DNA of 64,000 bases from Paractinoplanes brasiliensis. Its GTDB lineage: Bacteria; Actinomycetota; Actinomycetes; Mycobacteriales; Micromonosporaceae. The DNA lies in contig NZ_SNWR01000002.1 in assembly GCF_004362215.1 (NCBI RefSeq), positions 186,001 through 250,000 on the forward strand. Direction: 5' to 3'. This document shows positions 49,783 to 58,833 of the stretch, piece after piece; the stretch's first letter is position 1, and each line of letters begins with the position of its first letter. The notes under the pieces were generated by a model. That model was not told where the DNA came from. It saw only the letters and a program-made list of their open reading frames with translations, and did not search any database. The position numbers and the translations under genes were made by a program.

Positions 49783-50804
49783 TCCCCGACGGCGTTGGCG
49801 ACCTCCACGACCAGGTCGTCCGGGGCGGTGATCCGCAGCGTGACCCGGCCCGACCCGTGCTTAGCGGCGTTGGTCAGGCACTCCTGCACGATCCGGTACG
49901 CCTCGCGGGAGATGGGCGCGGGCACGTCCACGTCGTCCACCTCGGCGTCGACCTCGCCGGTGAGCAGCCGTCCCACATCGGCCAGCGTCGGCCCGGACGC
50001 GTCGTCGCGCAGCAGCCCGAGCACGGCGTCCAGCTCCTCCAACGCCGTACGGCCGAGGTCTTCGATCGACCCCAGAGCGCGCCGGGCGAAGGCCGGGTCG
50101 CTGTCGAACACCGTACGGGCCGCTCCTGCCTGCAGGGTCACCGCGGTCAAGGCGTGACCGACCGAGTCGTGCAGTTCGCGGGCCAGCCGGTTGCGTTCGG
50201 CCAGTTGCCGCTCGCGGGCCTCGAGCGCGGCCACCCGCTCGGCCGCCGACGGGCCGAGCAGCACCGGCGCCATGGTCGCGGCGAGCGAACCGAGCCCGGC
50301 CGTCATGCAGACCGAGACGACCAGCAGCACCACCCCCACCGCTGTCCAGCCCCAGCGGTTGTCGGACCGCAGCGGGCCGATGTCGGTGCCGGCCAGCGCG
50401 CCGTTGGTCAGGCCGAGCCGTTCGACGAACGCCAGCAGGGCCAACGGGACCGCGATCATCAGCAGCAGGGCCACCACACCACCGCCGAGCAGGTGCAGCC
50501 CGAACCACAGGGCCGAACGAAGCCGGGCCTCGCGGGTCAGGGGGTGGTCGCGGTCGTGCGCGGGCAGGTCGGCGCCGAGCAGGGCCCGGGCGGCGGTGAT
50601 CTCCAGTTCGCGGGTGCCGCCCAGGAACGGCGGGATCGCCGCCACGACCAGCGCGACGGCCCCGGCCGAGAAGGCGCCGGCCACGTTCTCCCCGCTCGCC
50701 TGGTAGGCCTGCGCCAGGAGCACGGCGACCAGGGTGTACGGGAGAAGGACGACCGCCCCCAGCAGCAGGAAGACCCCGCGGCGGTAGGTGGTCGCGCGGA
50801 ACAA
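49719..50804 (-). pseudogene. Truncated NarL-type sensor histidine kinase
   Basis: 361 codons, start at 50804. Membrane helices lie at about 10-30, 40-60, 105-130 and 150-175; the dimerisation/phosphoacceptor motif ERNRLARELHDSVGHALTAV is intact with its His, and the ATPase N-box YRIVQECLTNAAKHGSG is present. After VVEVANAVG the sequence departs to EWPRTATRSCPRPPVAGPTW and stops: the ATPase G-boxes are gone. The break coincides with the 5' end of the receiver fragment, so one deletion joined kinase and regulator genes. ATP binding is probably lost. Confidence 0.8.
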
Positions 50805-50805
50805 C

Positions 50806-51801
50806 TCAGCCCTCGCCGTCCGGGTAACCGACCCCTTCGCGCTCGGGGTAGCCCACGTCGATCGCGGACACGTCGTCGAGCGCGCCCGCGATCTCGGCCG
50901 GCAGGGTCAGTTCCTCGCTCAGCAACGCGCCCTGCAACTGCGCGGCCGTACGCGCGCCGAGGATGGGAGCGGCCACACCGGGGCGGTCACGGATCCAGGC
51001 CAGCGCGACCTCGACGGGCGAGACGCCGAGCCCGGAGGCCGCGGTGACGACCGCCTGCACGATGCTGGAGCTGCGCGGCTCGAGATAGGTCTGCACGAAC
51101 GGGGCGAGATGCTCGGTGGCGGCGCGCGAGTCGAGCGGGCGGCCGTTGCGGTACTTGCCGGTGAGCACACCCCGGCCCAGCGGCGACCAGGCCAGCACGC
51201 CGAGGCCCAGGGCCTGCGCGGCGGGCAGCAGCTCGCGTTCGATGCCGCGTTCGAGCAGGGAGTACTCCATCTGGGCGGCGACGATCGGGGCGCGCCCGGG
51301 ATAGGCCGACTGCCACGTGGCGGCGCGGGCGGTCTGCCACGCCGCGAAGTTGGAGACGCCGACATACCGTACGCGGCCGCTTGTCACCGCATGGTCGAGC
51401 GCGCCCAGCGTCTCTTCCAGTGGGGTCATCGGGTCGTTGCCGTGCACCTGCCACAGGTCGACGTAGTCGGTGCCGAGCCGGTGGAGCGAGGCGTCGAGCG
51501 AGCGCAGCAGGTTGCCGCGGGAGCCGTCGCGGCGGCGGTAACCGCGCGGGGTGAGCCCGGCCTTGGTCGCGATCACCACCTCGTCGCGCGGCACCAGGTG
51601 GTCGAGCAGCGAGCCGATCACCGACTCGGCGTCGCCGTCGCCGTAGACGTCGGCCGTGTCGAGCAGGGTGCCGCCGGCCTCGAGAAAGAGCTTGAGCTGC
51701 GCGGCCGCGTCGTCCGGGTCGGTGTCGCGGCCCCAGGTCATGGTGCCGAGCGCGAGCCGGGAGACCGCCAGCCCGCTTCGGCCGAGCGGTCGTTGCAGCA
51801 T
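50806..51801 (-). CDS. Aldo/keto reductase
   Basis: 331 residues, ATG at 51801. LALGTMTWG, LLDTADVYGDGDAESVIGSL (Asp and Tyr), IATKAGLTPRG (Lys) and DYVDLWQVHGNDP (His) give the AKR catalytic tetrad in order. The cofactor part has PILGARTAAQLQGAL. It is NADPH-dependent and reduces aldehydes or ketones; the substrate is unknown. The two repeated GYPEREG/GYPDGEG segments at the C-terminus are a small local duplication. It starts one base before the truncated kinase gene. Confidence 0.92.
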   Translation of the reverse strand: MLQRPLGRSGLAVSRLALGTMTWGRDTDPDDAAAQLKLFLEAGGTLLDTADVYGDGDAESVIGSLLDHLVPRDEVVIATKAGLTPRGYRRRDGSRGNLLRSLDASLHRLGTDYVDLWQVHGNDPMTPLEETLGALDHAVTSGRVRYVGVSNFAAWQTARAATWQSAYPGRAPIVAAQMEYSLLERGIERELLPAAQALGLGVLAWSPLGRGVLTGKYRNGRPLDSRAATEHLAPFVQTYLEPRSSSIVQAVVTAASGLGVSPVEVALAWIRDRPGVAAPILGARTAAQLQGALLSEELTLPAEIAGALDDVSAIDVGYPEREGVGYPDGEG

Positions 51802-51931
51802 GAGTGAACCTTATTCAGCAACGCTCAACAGCGAAATGCCGCTGCCCACGTCAACCCCGTCGGTTACCTGACCGAGATCGCGGAAAGCGGGTCAGTAGGC
51901 TGCGGGGGACGGCGTACCTGGGAGGCAGATC

Positions 51932-52984
51932 GTGCGGCTCGGACTCAACCTCGGCTATCAGGCGGCGTGGACCACGCCCGCGGACCACTTGGCGATGGCC
52001 CAGGAGGCGGATCGGCTCGGTTACGCCGTCGTGTGGTCGGCCGAGGCGTACGGGTCGGACACGGTCAGCATGCTGGCCTGGATCGCCGGGCAGACGTCTC
52101 AGATCGACCTCGGCGCCGCGGTGATGCAGATCCCCGCCCGCACCCCCGCGATGACAGCCATGACCGCGGCCACGATCGACGCGCTGTCCGGCGGCCGGTT
52201 CCGGCTGGGCCTGGGCGTCTCGGGTCCTCAGGTCTCCGAGGGGTGGCACGGCGTGCGCTTCGCCAAACCCCTTTCCCGTACGCGGGAGTACGTCGAGATC
52301 GTGAAGATGGCGATCGCCCGGCAGCCCGTGTCGTATCAGGGCGAACATCACACGCTGCCGTTGCCCGGGGGCCCCGGCAAGGCGTTGCGGCTCGGCTTCC
52401 ACCCGCCGCGCGAGGCCGTCCCGATCTACCTGGCCGCCGTCGGCCCCAAGAACCTGGAGCTCGCCGGCGAGATCGCCGACGGGTGGCTCGCCATCTTCTT
52501 CGCGCCCGACGCCGCGGGGGAGTACCTGCAGCACATCGAGCGGGGCCGGGCCAAGAAGGGGCTGGGGCTGACCGGTTTCGACGTGGCGCCCAGCGTGCCG
52601 GTCGTGGTGGGCGACAACGTGGCCTGGTGCGCCGACGTCATCCGGCCCTACGCGGCGCTCTACGTCGGCGGCATGGGCAGCCGTGAGCAGAACTTCTACA
52701 ACCAACTGGCCGTGCGCATGGGTTACGCCGACGCCGCGGCCAAGGTGCAGGACCTCTACCTCAGCGGGCAGAAGGCGGAGGCGGCCGAGGCCGTGCCGCA
52801 GGAGTTCATCGAGCGGACCTCGATCCTCGGCAACAAGATCCAGATCAAGGAGCGGATCAAGCAGTACGCGGCGGCGGGTGCCGGCACGCTGTCGATCAGC
52901 CCGTACGTCGGCGACCTGAAGAGCGGCCTCGACACCCTGCGGATCGTCGCCGAGGCGTTCGAAGAGTCCGGCGTGGCCGAGTAG
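51932..52984 (+). CDS. F420-dependent LLM-class oxidoreductase
   Basis: 350 residues, GTG 51932 with GAGGCAG upstream. It begins RLGLNLGYQAAWTTPADHLA and has GLGVSGPQVSEGWHG and VPIYLAAVGPKNLELAGEIA, the luciferase-like TIM-barrel landmarks of the F420-binding branch in actinobacteria. It transfers hydride between F420 and an organic substrate in the cytoplasm. The stop shares a base with the start of the phosphatase gene (TAGTG), so the two form an operon with the mshC cluster. Confidence 0.9.
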   Translation: MRLGLNLGYQAAWTTPADHLAMAQEADRLGYAVVWSAEAYGSDTVSMLAWIAGQTSQIDLGAAVMQIPARTPAMTAMTAATIDALSGGRFRLGLGVSGPQVSEGWHGVRFAKPLSRTREYVEIVKMAIARQPVSYQGEHHTLPLPGGPGKALRLGFHPPREAVPIYLAAVGPKNLELAGEIADGWLAIFFAPDAAGEYLQHIERGRAKKGLGLTGFDVAPSVPVVVGDNVAWCADVIRPYAALYVGGMGSREQNFYNQLAVRMGYADAAAKVQDLYLSGQKAEAAEAVPQEFIERTSILGNKIQIKERIKQYAAAGAGTLSISPYVGDLKSGLDTLRIVAEAFEESGVAE

Positions 52985-53667
52985 TGGCCACCGTCCTGCT
53001 GCTCCGGCACGGGCGTACGACGGCCAACGCCACCGGCGAGCTGGCCGGCCGGCGTCCCGTGGAGCTGGACGACACCGGCCGGGCCCAGGCGGCGCGGGCC
53101 GGTGAGCGACTGCGCCCGTTGCCGCTGGCCGCGGTGGTGACCAGCCCGCTGATCCGCTGCCGCACGACAGTCGACCTGGCGCTGCCCGGCTGCGAACCGG
53201 TGATCGACGAGGGCCTGACCGAGTGCGGGTACGGCGACTGGGAGGGCCGCCCGCTCAAGGAACTGGCCAAGGAGCCGCTCTGGCCGGTCGTGCAGCAGCA
53301 CCCCAGCGCCGCCGTCTTCCCGAACGGCGAGGCGATGGCCGCGATGTCGGCGCGTGCGGTCGCCACCATCCGGCGCTGGGACGAGCAGATCACGGCCTCG
53401 CACGGGCCCGACGCGCTCTGGCTGGCCTGCAGCCACGGCGATGTGATCAAGGCCATCGTGGCCGACGCGATGGGCCTGCACCTCGACCAGTTCCAGCGCA
53501 TCGTGGCCGACCCGGCCTCGATCAGCGTGATTCGATACACGCCGGCCAGGCCCTTCCTCGTCCGGTTGAACGACACGTCCGACCTCGCGTCGCTGATCCC
53601 GCCGCCGTCGCAGGACGGCGCCCGGTCCGACGCGGCAGTGGGCGGGGGCGCCGGCGGCGGGGTCTGA
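52984..53667 (+). CDS. Histidine phosphatase family protein (phosphoglycerate mutase-like)
   Basis: 227 residues. The RHG motif is in VLLLRHGRTTAN, the second Arg in TSPLIRCRTTVDL, Glu in LTECGYGDWEGRP and the second His in LACSHGDVIKAI; this is the full set for a histidine phosphatase. This branch is conserved upstream of mshC in actinobacteria. The GTG start overlaps the oxidoreductase stop by one base. The C-terminal 25 residues are a Gly-rich disordered tail. The substrate is unknown. Confidence 0.9.
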   Translation: MATVLLLRHGRTTANATGELAGRRPVELDDTGRAQAARAGERLRPLPLAAVVTSPLIRCRTTVDLALPGCEPVIDEGLTECGYGDWEGRPLKELAKEPLWPVVQQHPSAAVFPNGEAMAAMSARAVATIRRWDEQITASHGPDALWLACSHGDVIKAIVADAMGLHLDQFQRIVADPASISVIRYTPARPFLVRLNDTSDLASLIPPPSQDGARSDAAVGGGAGGGV

Positions 53668-53776
53668 GTGCTCTGTGTGACGGGCGTGTTACCGCAGGAT
53701 GATGCTTGTTGAGCCCTCAGCGAACCCGGCCGGTGGGGATGCGCAGGGTGGTCCGGTCGTGGATAGGGTTGTCGGC

Positions 53777-54370
53777 ATGACCCACCAGGTGCACTCGTTC
53801 GAGCCGCCGGAGCGGTTCGTCGCCGGGACGGTGGGCGAGCCCGGCGACCGGACGTTCTTCCTGCAGGCCCGCGGCGGCGGCCGGGTCGTCAGCGTCGCGC
53901 TGGAAAAGGTCCAGGTGTCGCTGCTCGCCGAGAAACTCGAGGAGTTGCTCGTCGAGGCGAACAAACGCTTCGGTGTCTCGCTGCCCGACGCGCCGGTTGC
54001 CGCCCCCCACGACAACGAGCCGCTCGACACCCCTGTCGACGAGGAGTTCCGGGTCGGCACGCTGGGCCTCGCCTTCGACGTCGACACGAGCACCGTTGTC
54101 ATCGAGGCGATCGAGGCCGGCGAGGCCGAGGTCGAGATCGAGCTGGGCGAGGACGAGCCCGCGGTCACCGACGACGATGACGATGACGACGACGAGCCCG
54201 ACGACGACCTCGACCGTTTGCGGGTGCGGCTGACCCCCGAGGCGACCCGGGCGTTCATCGACCGCGCGCGCCGGGTCGTGGCCGCCGGCCGGCCCCCGTG
54301 CCCGCTCTGCGGCCAGCCGCTCGACCCGGCGGGCCACCTGTGCCCCCGGCACAACGGCTACCACCGGTGA
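53777..54370 (+). CDS. DUF3090 family protein
   Basis: 197 residues, ATG 53777. The order VHSFEPPERFVAGTVGEPGD, then FFLQARGGGRVVSVALEK, then the acidic run TDDDDDDDDEPDDD and the C-terminal CPLCGQPLDPAGHLCPRHNG fits DUF3090, with a zinc-ribbon-like Cys/His set at the end. It overlaps the SCO1664-family gene by four bases. The pair always travels with mshC; their biochemistry is unknown. Confidence 0.93.
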   Translation: MTHQVHSFEPPERFVAGTVGEPGDRTFFLQARGGGRVVSVALEKVQVSLLAEKLEELLVEANKRFGVSLPDAPVAAPHDNEPLDTPVDEEFRVGTLGLAFDVDTSTVVIEAIEAGEAEVEIELGEDEPAVTDDDDDDDDEPDDDLDRLRVRLTPEATRAFIDRARRVVAAGRPPCPLCGQPLDPAGHLCPRHNGYHR

Positions 54371-55182
54371 CCACGGAGCCCGCCGCGGCCCTGGCCGAGG
54401 CCGACGCCCTCGACCTGCTCGCCCGCGGCCGGCTCGAGATCGAGGGCCGGCTGGTCGACGCCTCCAACACCACGTTGCGGGCCGAGATCACGCTCGACGG
54501 CCTGACCCGCCGCTGCGTCTACAAGCCCGTGCAGGGCGAACGCCCGCTGTGGGACTTCCCGGACGGCACGCTGGCCGGCCGTGAGGTCTCGGCCTATCTG
54601 GTCTCGCGGGCCACGGGGTGGGACCTGGTGCCTCCGACGATCCTGCGCGACGGCCCGCTCGGGCCGGGCGCGCTGCAGCTGTGGATCGACGAGCCGGAAA
54701 CGGCCGAGTCGCTGATCGGCTTCGTCCCGGCGTGGGACGTGCCCGACGGCTGGCTGCCGGTGGCCAACGCCCGCGACGAGGACGGCGACGCCTACGCGCT
54801 GGCCCACGCCGACGACCCGCGGCTGGCCCGGCTGGCCGTCTTCGACGCGGTCATCAACAACGCCGACCGCAAGGGCGGGCACGTGCTCTACCCGGCGACC
54901 GGCTCGGTCCACGGCGTCGACCACGGAGTCAGCTTCCACGTGGAGAACAAGCTGCGCACGGTCCTGTGGGGGTGGACCGGCAAGCAGCTGATCCCGGAGG
55001 CCACCGAGGTGCTGACCGCCCTGGCCGCCCAGCTCGACGGCGCGCTCGGCGAGTCGCTGGAGGAGCACCTGACGCTCACCGAGGTGCGGCACGTCCGGCA
55101 GCGGGCCAGGCGCCTGCTGCGGGCGGGGCGGTTCCCCGACCCGCCGCAGGACTGGCCGGCCATCCCCTGGCCGCCGGTGTAG
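54367..55182 (+). CDS. SCO1664 family protein (kinase-like fold)
   Basis: 271 residues, GTG 54367. GLTRRCVYKPVQGERPLWDF carries the Lys of a PI3/4-kinase-like phosphate loop, FDAVINNADRKGGHVLY the catalytic Asp and Asn, and VDHGVSFHVENKLRTVLW the metal-binding Asp. The pattern suggests an active kinase of unknown substrate. Translation is coupled to DUF3090. mshC follows after 58 bases. Confidence 0.9.
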   Translation: MTTEPAAALAEADALDLLARGRLEIEGRLVDASNTTLRAEITLDGLTRRCVYKPVQGERPLWDFPDGTLAGREVSAYLVSRATGWDLVPPTILRDGPLGPGALQLWIDEPETAESLIGFVPAWDVPDGWLPVANARDEDGDAYALAHADDPRLARLAVFDAVINNADRKGGHVLYPATGSVHGVDHGVSFHVENKLRTVLWGWTGKQLIPEATEVLTALAAQLDGALGESLEEHLTLTEVRHVRQRARRLLRAGRFPDPPQDWPAIPWPPV

Positions 55183-55240
55183 CTGTAGTTTTCCCCACGC
55201 TCAGGAGCGTCCTCCGGGTGCCCTGGATAGGCTCCTGACC

Positions 55241-56479
55241 ATGGATACTTGGACCGGGCACGACGTGCCGACCCTGCCCGGCGAGGCGCCGGCGCTGCGC
55301 CTCTTCGACTCGGCCCGCCGCGAGACCGCCTCCACCGTTCCCGGTTCCACCGCGACGATGTACGTCTGCGGCATCACGCCCTACGACGCCACCCACCTCG
55401 GCCACGCCGCCACCATGATCACGTTCGATCTGGTCAACCGGCTGTGGCGCGACGCCGGGCACGACGTGAACTACGTGCAGAACGTGACCGACATCGACGA
55501 CCCGCTGCTCGAGCGGGCCGCGCGTGACGGTGAGGACTGGGTTGTCCTCGGCATGCGTGAGACCGCCCTGTTCCGCGAGGACATGGAGGCGCTGCGGATC
55601 CTGCCGCCGGCCCACTACGTCGGCGCGGTCGAGTCGATCCCGGCCATCGTCGAGCACGTGCGTGAGCTGCTCGCCTGCGGCGCGGCGTACCCGCTCGACG
55701 ACGGCACCGGCGACGTGTACTACTCGATCGCCGCCGCGCCCCGCTTCGGCTACGAGTCGAACCTGTCGCGCGACGAGATGCGGGTGCTCTCGGCCGAGCG
55801 TGGCGGCGACCCCGACCGCGAGGGCAAGCGCGACCCGCTCGACCCGCTGCTGTGGCGCGGCGCCCGCGACGGCGAGCCCGCGTGGGACGGCGGCGACCTC
55901 GGCCCCGGACGCCCCGGCTGGCACATCGAGTGCGCGACCATCGCGCTGAGCCGTCTGGGCGACACGATCGACGTGCAGGGCGGCGGCAACGACCTGCTCT
56001 ACCCGCACCACGAGTGCTCGGCCGCGCACGCCGAGACCCTGACCGGCCGGGCGCCGTTCGCCACGCACTACGTGCACGCCGGCATGATCGGGCTCGAGGG
56101 CGAAAAGATGTCGAAGTCGAAGGGCAACCTGGTCTTCGTGTCCCGGTTGCGCGCCGACGGCGTCGACCCGATGGCCGTACGCCTCGGGTTGCTGGCGGGG
56201 CACTACCGCAGCGACCGGGAGTGGACCGACGACGTGCTGAAGGCCGGCCAGGAACGTCTGAGCCGCTGGCGTTCGGCTGCGGCGGCTCCGGCTGGTCCGT
56301 CGGGCGAGGGGCTGCTCTCCGCCGTACGGGAGGCTCTGCGTAACGACCTCGACTCGCCTGCCGCGTTGGCCGTGGTGGACGCGTGGGCCGACGCCGCCCT
56401 GTCGCACGCGGGGGAGGACGACCAGGCGCCGGCGCTGATGGCCCGTACGGTCGACGCTCTGCTCGGCGTCAAGCTCTGA
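55241..56479 (+). CDS. mshC: Cysteine:1D-myo-inosityl glucosaminide ligase MshC
   Basis: 412 residues. It is a class I cysteinyl-tRNA-synthetase relative without the anticodon domain: MYVCGITPYDATHLGHA (zinc Cys and HIGH-like motif), YVQNVTDIDDPLLERA, WHIECATIAL (zinc Cys), PHHECSAAHAE and EKMSKSKGNLVFV (KMSKS). It joins Cys to GlcN-Ins using ATP in mycothiol synthesis. The presence of mshC shows that the organism makes mycothiol. ATG 55241. Confidence 0.97.
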   Translation: MDTWTGHDVPTLPGEAPALRLFDSARRETASTVPGSTATMYVCGITPYDATHLGHAATMITFDLVNRLWRDAGHDVNYVQNVTDIDDPLLERAARDGEDWVVLGMRETALFREDMEALRILPPAHYVGAVESIPAIVEHVRELLACGAAYPLDDGTGDVYYSIAAAPRFGYESNLSRDEMRVLSAERGGDPDREGKRDPLDPLLWRGARDGEPAWDGGDLGPGRPGWHIECATIALSRLGDTIDVQGGGNDLLYPHHECSAAHAETLTGRAPFATHYVHAGMIGLEGEKMSKSKGNLVFVSRLRADGVDPMAVRLGLLAGHYRSDREWTDDVLKAGQERLSRWRSAAAAPAGPSGEGLLSAVREALRNDLDSPAALAVVDAWADAALSHAGEDDQAPALMARTVDALLGVKL

Positions 56480-56588
56480 GCAGACGGTTGCCACGGGCGA
56501 CCCTAATGCGTTGCGCGAGGGTTACGGACCGGTTTTAGAGTTTAAGCCCGGAATGGTCGTACTTATCGGCAAACCGACGCATTTCCGT

Positions 56589-56626
56589 GACGAAAGGACG
56601 AGACTTTCGGTCGTCCTACTTTCGTC
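56589..56626 (+). promoter_or_regulatory. Leader hairpin of the His-rich exported peptide
   Basis: GACGAAAG (56589-56596) pairs with CTTTCGTC (56619-56626), and GACGA with TCGTC inside it, giving a long stem around GACTTTCGG. It ends four bases before the AAAGGAAAC ribosome site and 14 bases before the ATG, so folding could modulate translation or transcript stability. CGAAAG/CTTTCG words recur five times, allowing alternative pairings. Confidence 0.55.
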
Positions 56627-56640
56627 CGAAAGGAAACATC

Positions 56641-56916
56641 ATGCGTCGTCCGGTTATGTACCTCGCTGGCCTGCTCCTGGCCACCGGCGCGAGCCTCGCC
56701 CTCGCGGGACCCGCCCAGGCTGCCGTTTCGCACGGCTCCGCCGCCTCCGGCCAGTCGGCCGCCTCGCACGACTGGTGCGACGACGATGACCACTATTCCT
56801 TCTACGGTCACCGTCGTCACTTCCACCACCACGGCCACTACGGTCAGGGCGGCGGCGTCTACGGCAGCTACAACGGGATCCTGAACGGCAACAGCATCAG
56901 CGTTCTCGACTTCTGA
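56641..56916 (+). CDS. Small secreted His/Asp-rich protein
   Basis: 91 residues, ATG 56641 after AAAGGAAAC. A signal peptide (MRRPVMYLAGLLLATGASLA then AGPAQA) is followed by a short mature chain: DWCDDDDHYSFYGHRRHFHH, HGHYGQGGGVYGSYNGILNG, NSISVLDF. The acidic and His clusters suggest metal binding, and the Gly/Tyr/Asn end with NGILNGNSISVL recalls repeat motifs in actinobacterial surface proteins. The single Cys would allow dimers. Family not recognised. Confidence 0.8.
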   Translation: MRRPVMYLAGLLLATGASLALAGPAQAAVSHGSAASGQSAASHDWCDDDDHYSFYGHRRHFHHHGHYGQGGGVYGSYNGILNGNSISVLDF

Positions 56917-56927
56917 TCGGCACTGCC

Positions 56928-56951
56928 GGGAGGGCTGTCCCCAGCCCTCCC
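56928..56951. terminator. Terminator hairpin of the secreted-peptide gene
   Basis: GGGAGGGCTG (56928-56937) pairs with CAGCCCTCCC (56942-56951) right after the stop. Confidence 0.8.
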
Positions 56952-56964
56952 TCGTGAACAAGTC

Positions 56965-56993
56965 GACCCGAGGAGCCATCGGCCCCTCGGGTC
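56965..56993. terminator. Second convergent terminator hairpin
   Basis: GACCCGAGG (56965-56973) pairs with CCTCGGGTC (56985-56993), followed by TTCGCCTTT on the plus strand. It lies at the 3' end of the GntR gene on the minus strand as well. Confidence 0.75.
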
Positions 56994-57005
56994 TTCGCCT
57001 TTCTG

Positions 57006-57800
57006 CTACGCGAGCGCGAGCCCCGGATCGGTGTCGGGAGCCGACGGCGTGGGCGCCGGGATCTTGTACTCCTCGGTGAGCGTCGTCATGGGGCCCGGCC
57101 AGGTCGCCTGGGCCACCTCGATCGGCTTGCGGGTCTCGTCGAACGCCACATGAAGCAGGTGCAGCACCGGCGTGTCCGGGCGGATCTGCAGGATCTCGGC
57201 CTCGTCCCGGCTGGGCTGGCGGGCGCTGATCGTGTCGGTCGCCGAGGCGTACCTTTTGCCCAGCACCTCCTCGGCCTCCTGATAGAGCGGCCGGCCGAAC
57301 GCCTCGGCCCGCTCCAGGGACGTGCCGCTGACGTCGGTCACCCGGAACCAGGACGCGCCCAGCTCGACCGTGGCGTCGTCGGTCTTGACCAGATGCCGCC
57401 GCGCCAGCATCTCGGTGCCGTCGCGCACCCCGAAGGCGTCGGCCACCTCGGGCGGGGCCGGCTCACGGCGTACGGAGACCAACTGCTGCCGATAGCGGGC
57501 GGCCAGGTCGGCGTGGTAGCCGCGGTGTGCGCCGTACCGGCCCCGGCTCAGCCGATTCAGGCGGCGGCGGGTGCCCCGCACGTACGTGCCCGAACCGGGT
57601 TTCGTGATCAGGATGCCTTCGACGCGGAGCTGGTCGATGGTGCGCTGCACGGTCTGCTTGGCGACGCCGAACATCTCGGCCATCGCGGGGATCGACGGCA
57701 GGCGCTCACCGGGCTGCCACTCGCCGCGGCGGATGCGCTCCCGCAGCTGAGCCGCGATCTGCCGATGCGGGAACTCCGCCGCCCCGGGGTTGATCGTCAT
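57006..57800 (-). CDS. GntR/HutC-family transcriptional regulator
   Basis: 264 residues, ATG at 57800 with GAGGAGG at 7 bases. The winged helix is FPHRQIAAQLRERIRRGEWQ then QTVQRTIDQLRVEG and TKPGSGTYVRG. The UTRA effector domain (about 95-250) includes RRHLVKTDDATVELGASWFR and PVLHLLHVAFDETRKPIEVA. Upstream, the CCTAGGTTCCTAGG palindrome is its probable own operator. No target operon is adjacent, so it may regulate at a distance or sense a sugar/amine. Confidence 0.92.
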   Translation of the reverse strand: MTINPGAAEFPHRQIAAQLRERIRRGEWQPGERLPSIPAMAEMFGVAKQTVQRTIDQLRVEGILITKPGSGTYVRGTRRRLNRLSRGRYGAHRGYHADLAARYRQQLVSVRREPAPPEVADAFGVRDGTEMLARRHLVKTDDATVELGASWFRVTDVSGTSLERAEAFGRPLYQEAEEVLGKRYASATDTISARQPSRDEAEILQIRPDTPVLHLLHVAFDETRKPIEVAQATWPGPMTTLTEEYKIPAPTPSAPDTDPGLALA

Positions 57801-57844
57801 GTGAAGGCCTCCTCGCCTCGCCGGCACGCGCCTTGCCCGATACG

Positions 57845-57858
57845 CCTAGGTTCCTAGG
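57845..57858. promoter_or_regulatory. Palindromic operator CCTAGG-TT-CCTAGG
   Basis: Two CCTAGG hexamers (57845-57850 and 57853-57858), each itself palindromic, are separated by TT, 44 bases upstream of the GntR start. CTAG-containing words are rare in this genome, which makes the pair stand out. Binding by the adjacent regulator is inferred. Confidence 0.65.
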
Positions 57859-57923
57859 ATGCCTCACGGGTTGTGACGCGTCCGGCAGCGACACGCGTTA
57901 CGCCGTGACCCGTGCACGAGAAA

Positions 57924-57954
57924 GCCGGCCCGGCAGTCGACTGCCGGGCCGGGC
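57924..57954. terminator. Hairpin terminator of the PAC2 gene
   Basis: GCCGGCCCGGCAG and its complement around TCGA form a near-perfect stem, followed on the minus strand by CTTTCTCG. It is just beyond the PAC2 gene stop. Confidence 0.8.
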
Positions 57955-57963
57955 TTCGACGCG

Positions 57964-58833
57964 TTACCAGGAGCCTGCGGTGGGGCCGGCCGATCCGCCA
58001 CGGCGGCGCAGGTACTTCTCGAACTCGCTGGCGATCTCGTCGCCGGTCAGGGGCTGGATGCCCTCGTCGCCCACGCGTTCTTCCAGCTCGCGTACGTACT
58101 CACCCAGCTCGGCGTCCTGCTCGGCCGCGGCCCGTACGCGCTTCTCCCACTCGTCGGCCTCCTCGGCCAGGTCGGCCAGCGGCACGGGCAGGTCGAGCAC
58201 GTCCTCGAGGCGGCTCAGCAGCGCGAGGGTGGCCTTGGGGCAGGGCGGGTTGTTCGCGTAATGCGGCACGTGCACCCAGAACGACAACGCGTCCAGCTCG
58301 GCGCGGCCGGCCGCCTCGTGCAGCACGCCGACGATGCCGGTCGGGCCGTCGTAGCGGGTGGGCACCACGTTGTACTTCTCGCCGGCGTCGCGGTCGGAGG
58401 CCGAGCCGCTGATCGGCAGCGGTCGCGTGTAGGGCACGTCGGCCAGCAGCGCGCCCAGCAGCACGATCCGCTCGACCTCGAGGCTGTGGCACAGCTCGAG
58501 CACCTGCTCGCAGAAGGTGCGCCAGCGCATGCTCGGCTCGATGCCGCGGATCAGCACCACGTCGCGGTCGGCGCCGGGCGGGCTCGCCACCGTGAAGCGG
58601 GTGGTCGGCCACTCGATCTTGCGAGTCTCGCCCTCGGCCATCGTGATCGTCGGCCGGCTGACCTGGAAGTCGTAGAAGTCCTCCGGGTCGATGGTGGTGA
58701 TCTCGCGGGCCTGCCACACCTGCTCGAGGTGTTCCACGGCCGCGGTCGATGCGTCGGCCGCATCGTTCCAGCCCTCGAAGGCGGCGATGGCCACGGGGGA
58801 TCGGAGTAGCGGGAGGCCGTCGAACTCAGTCAT
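57964..58833 (-). CDS. PAC2 family protein
   Basis: 289 residues, ATG at 58833. FEGWNDAADASTAAVEHLEQ, DFQVSRPTITMAEGETRKIE, DVVLIRGIEPSMRWRTFCEQ and IVLLGALLADVPYTRP are typical of the actinobacterial PAC2 (proteasome-assembly-chaperone-like) group. The C-terminal 60 residues are helical (ADEWEKRVRAAAEQDAELGE). These proteins are linked to 20S proteasome biology in other systems, but the bacterial role is not settled. It lies in the wider mshC neighbourhood as in related genomes. Confidence 0.9.
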   Translation of the reverse strand: MTEFDGLPLLRSPVAIAAFEGWNDAADASTAAVEHLEQVWQAREITTIDPEDFYDFQVSRPTITMAEGETRKIEWPTTRFTVASPPGADRDVVLIRGIEPSMRWRTFCEQVLELCHSLEVERIVLLGALLADVPYTRPLPISGSASDRDAGEKYNVVPTRYDGPTGIVGVLHEAAGRAELDALSFWVHVPHYANNPPCPKATLALLSRLEDVLDLPVPLADLAEEADEWEKRVRAAAEQDAELGEYVRELEERVGDEGIQPLTGDEIASEFEKYLRRRGGSAGPTAGSW

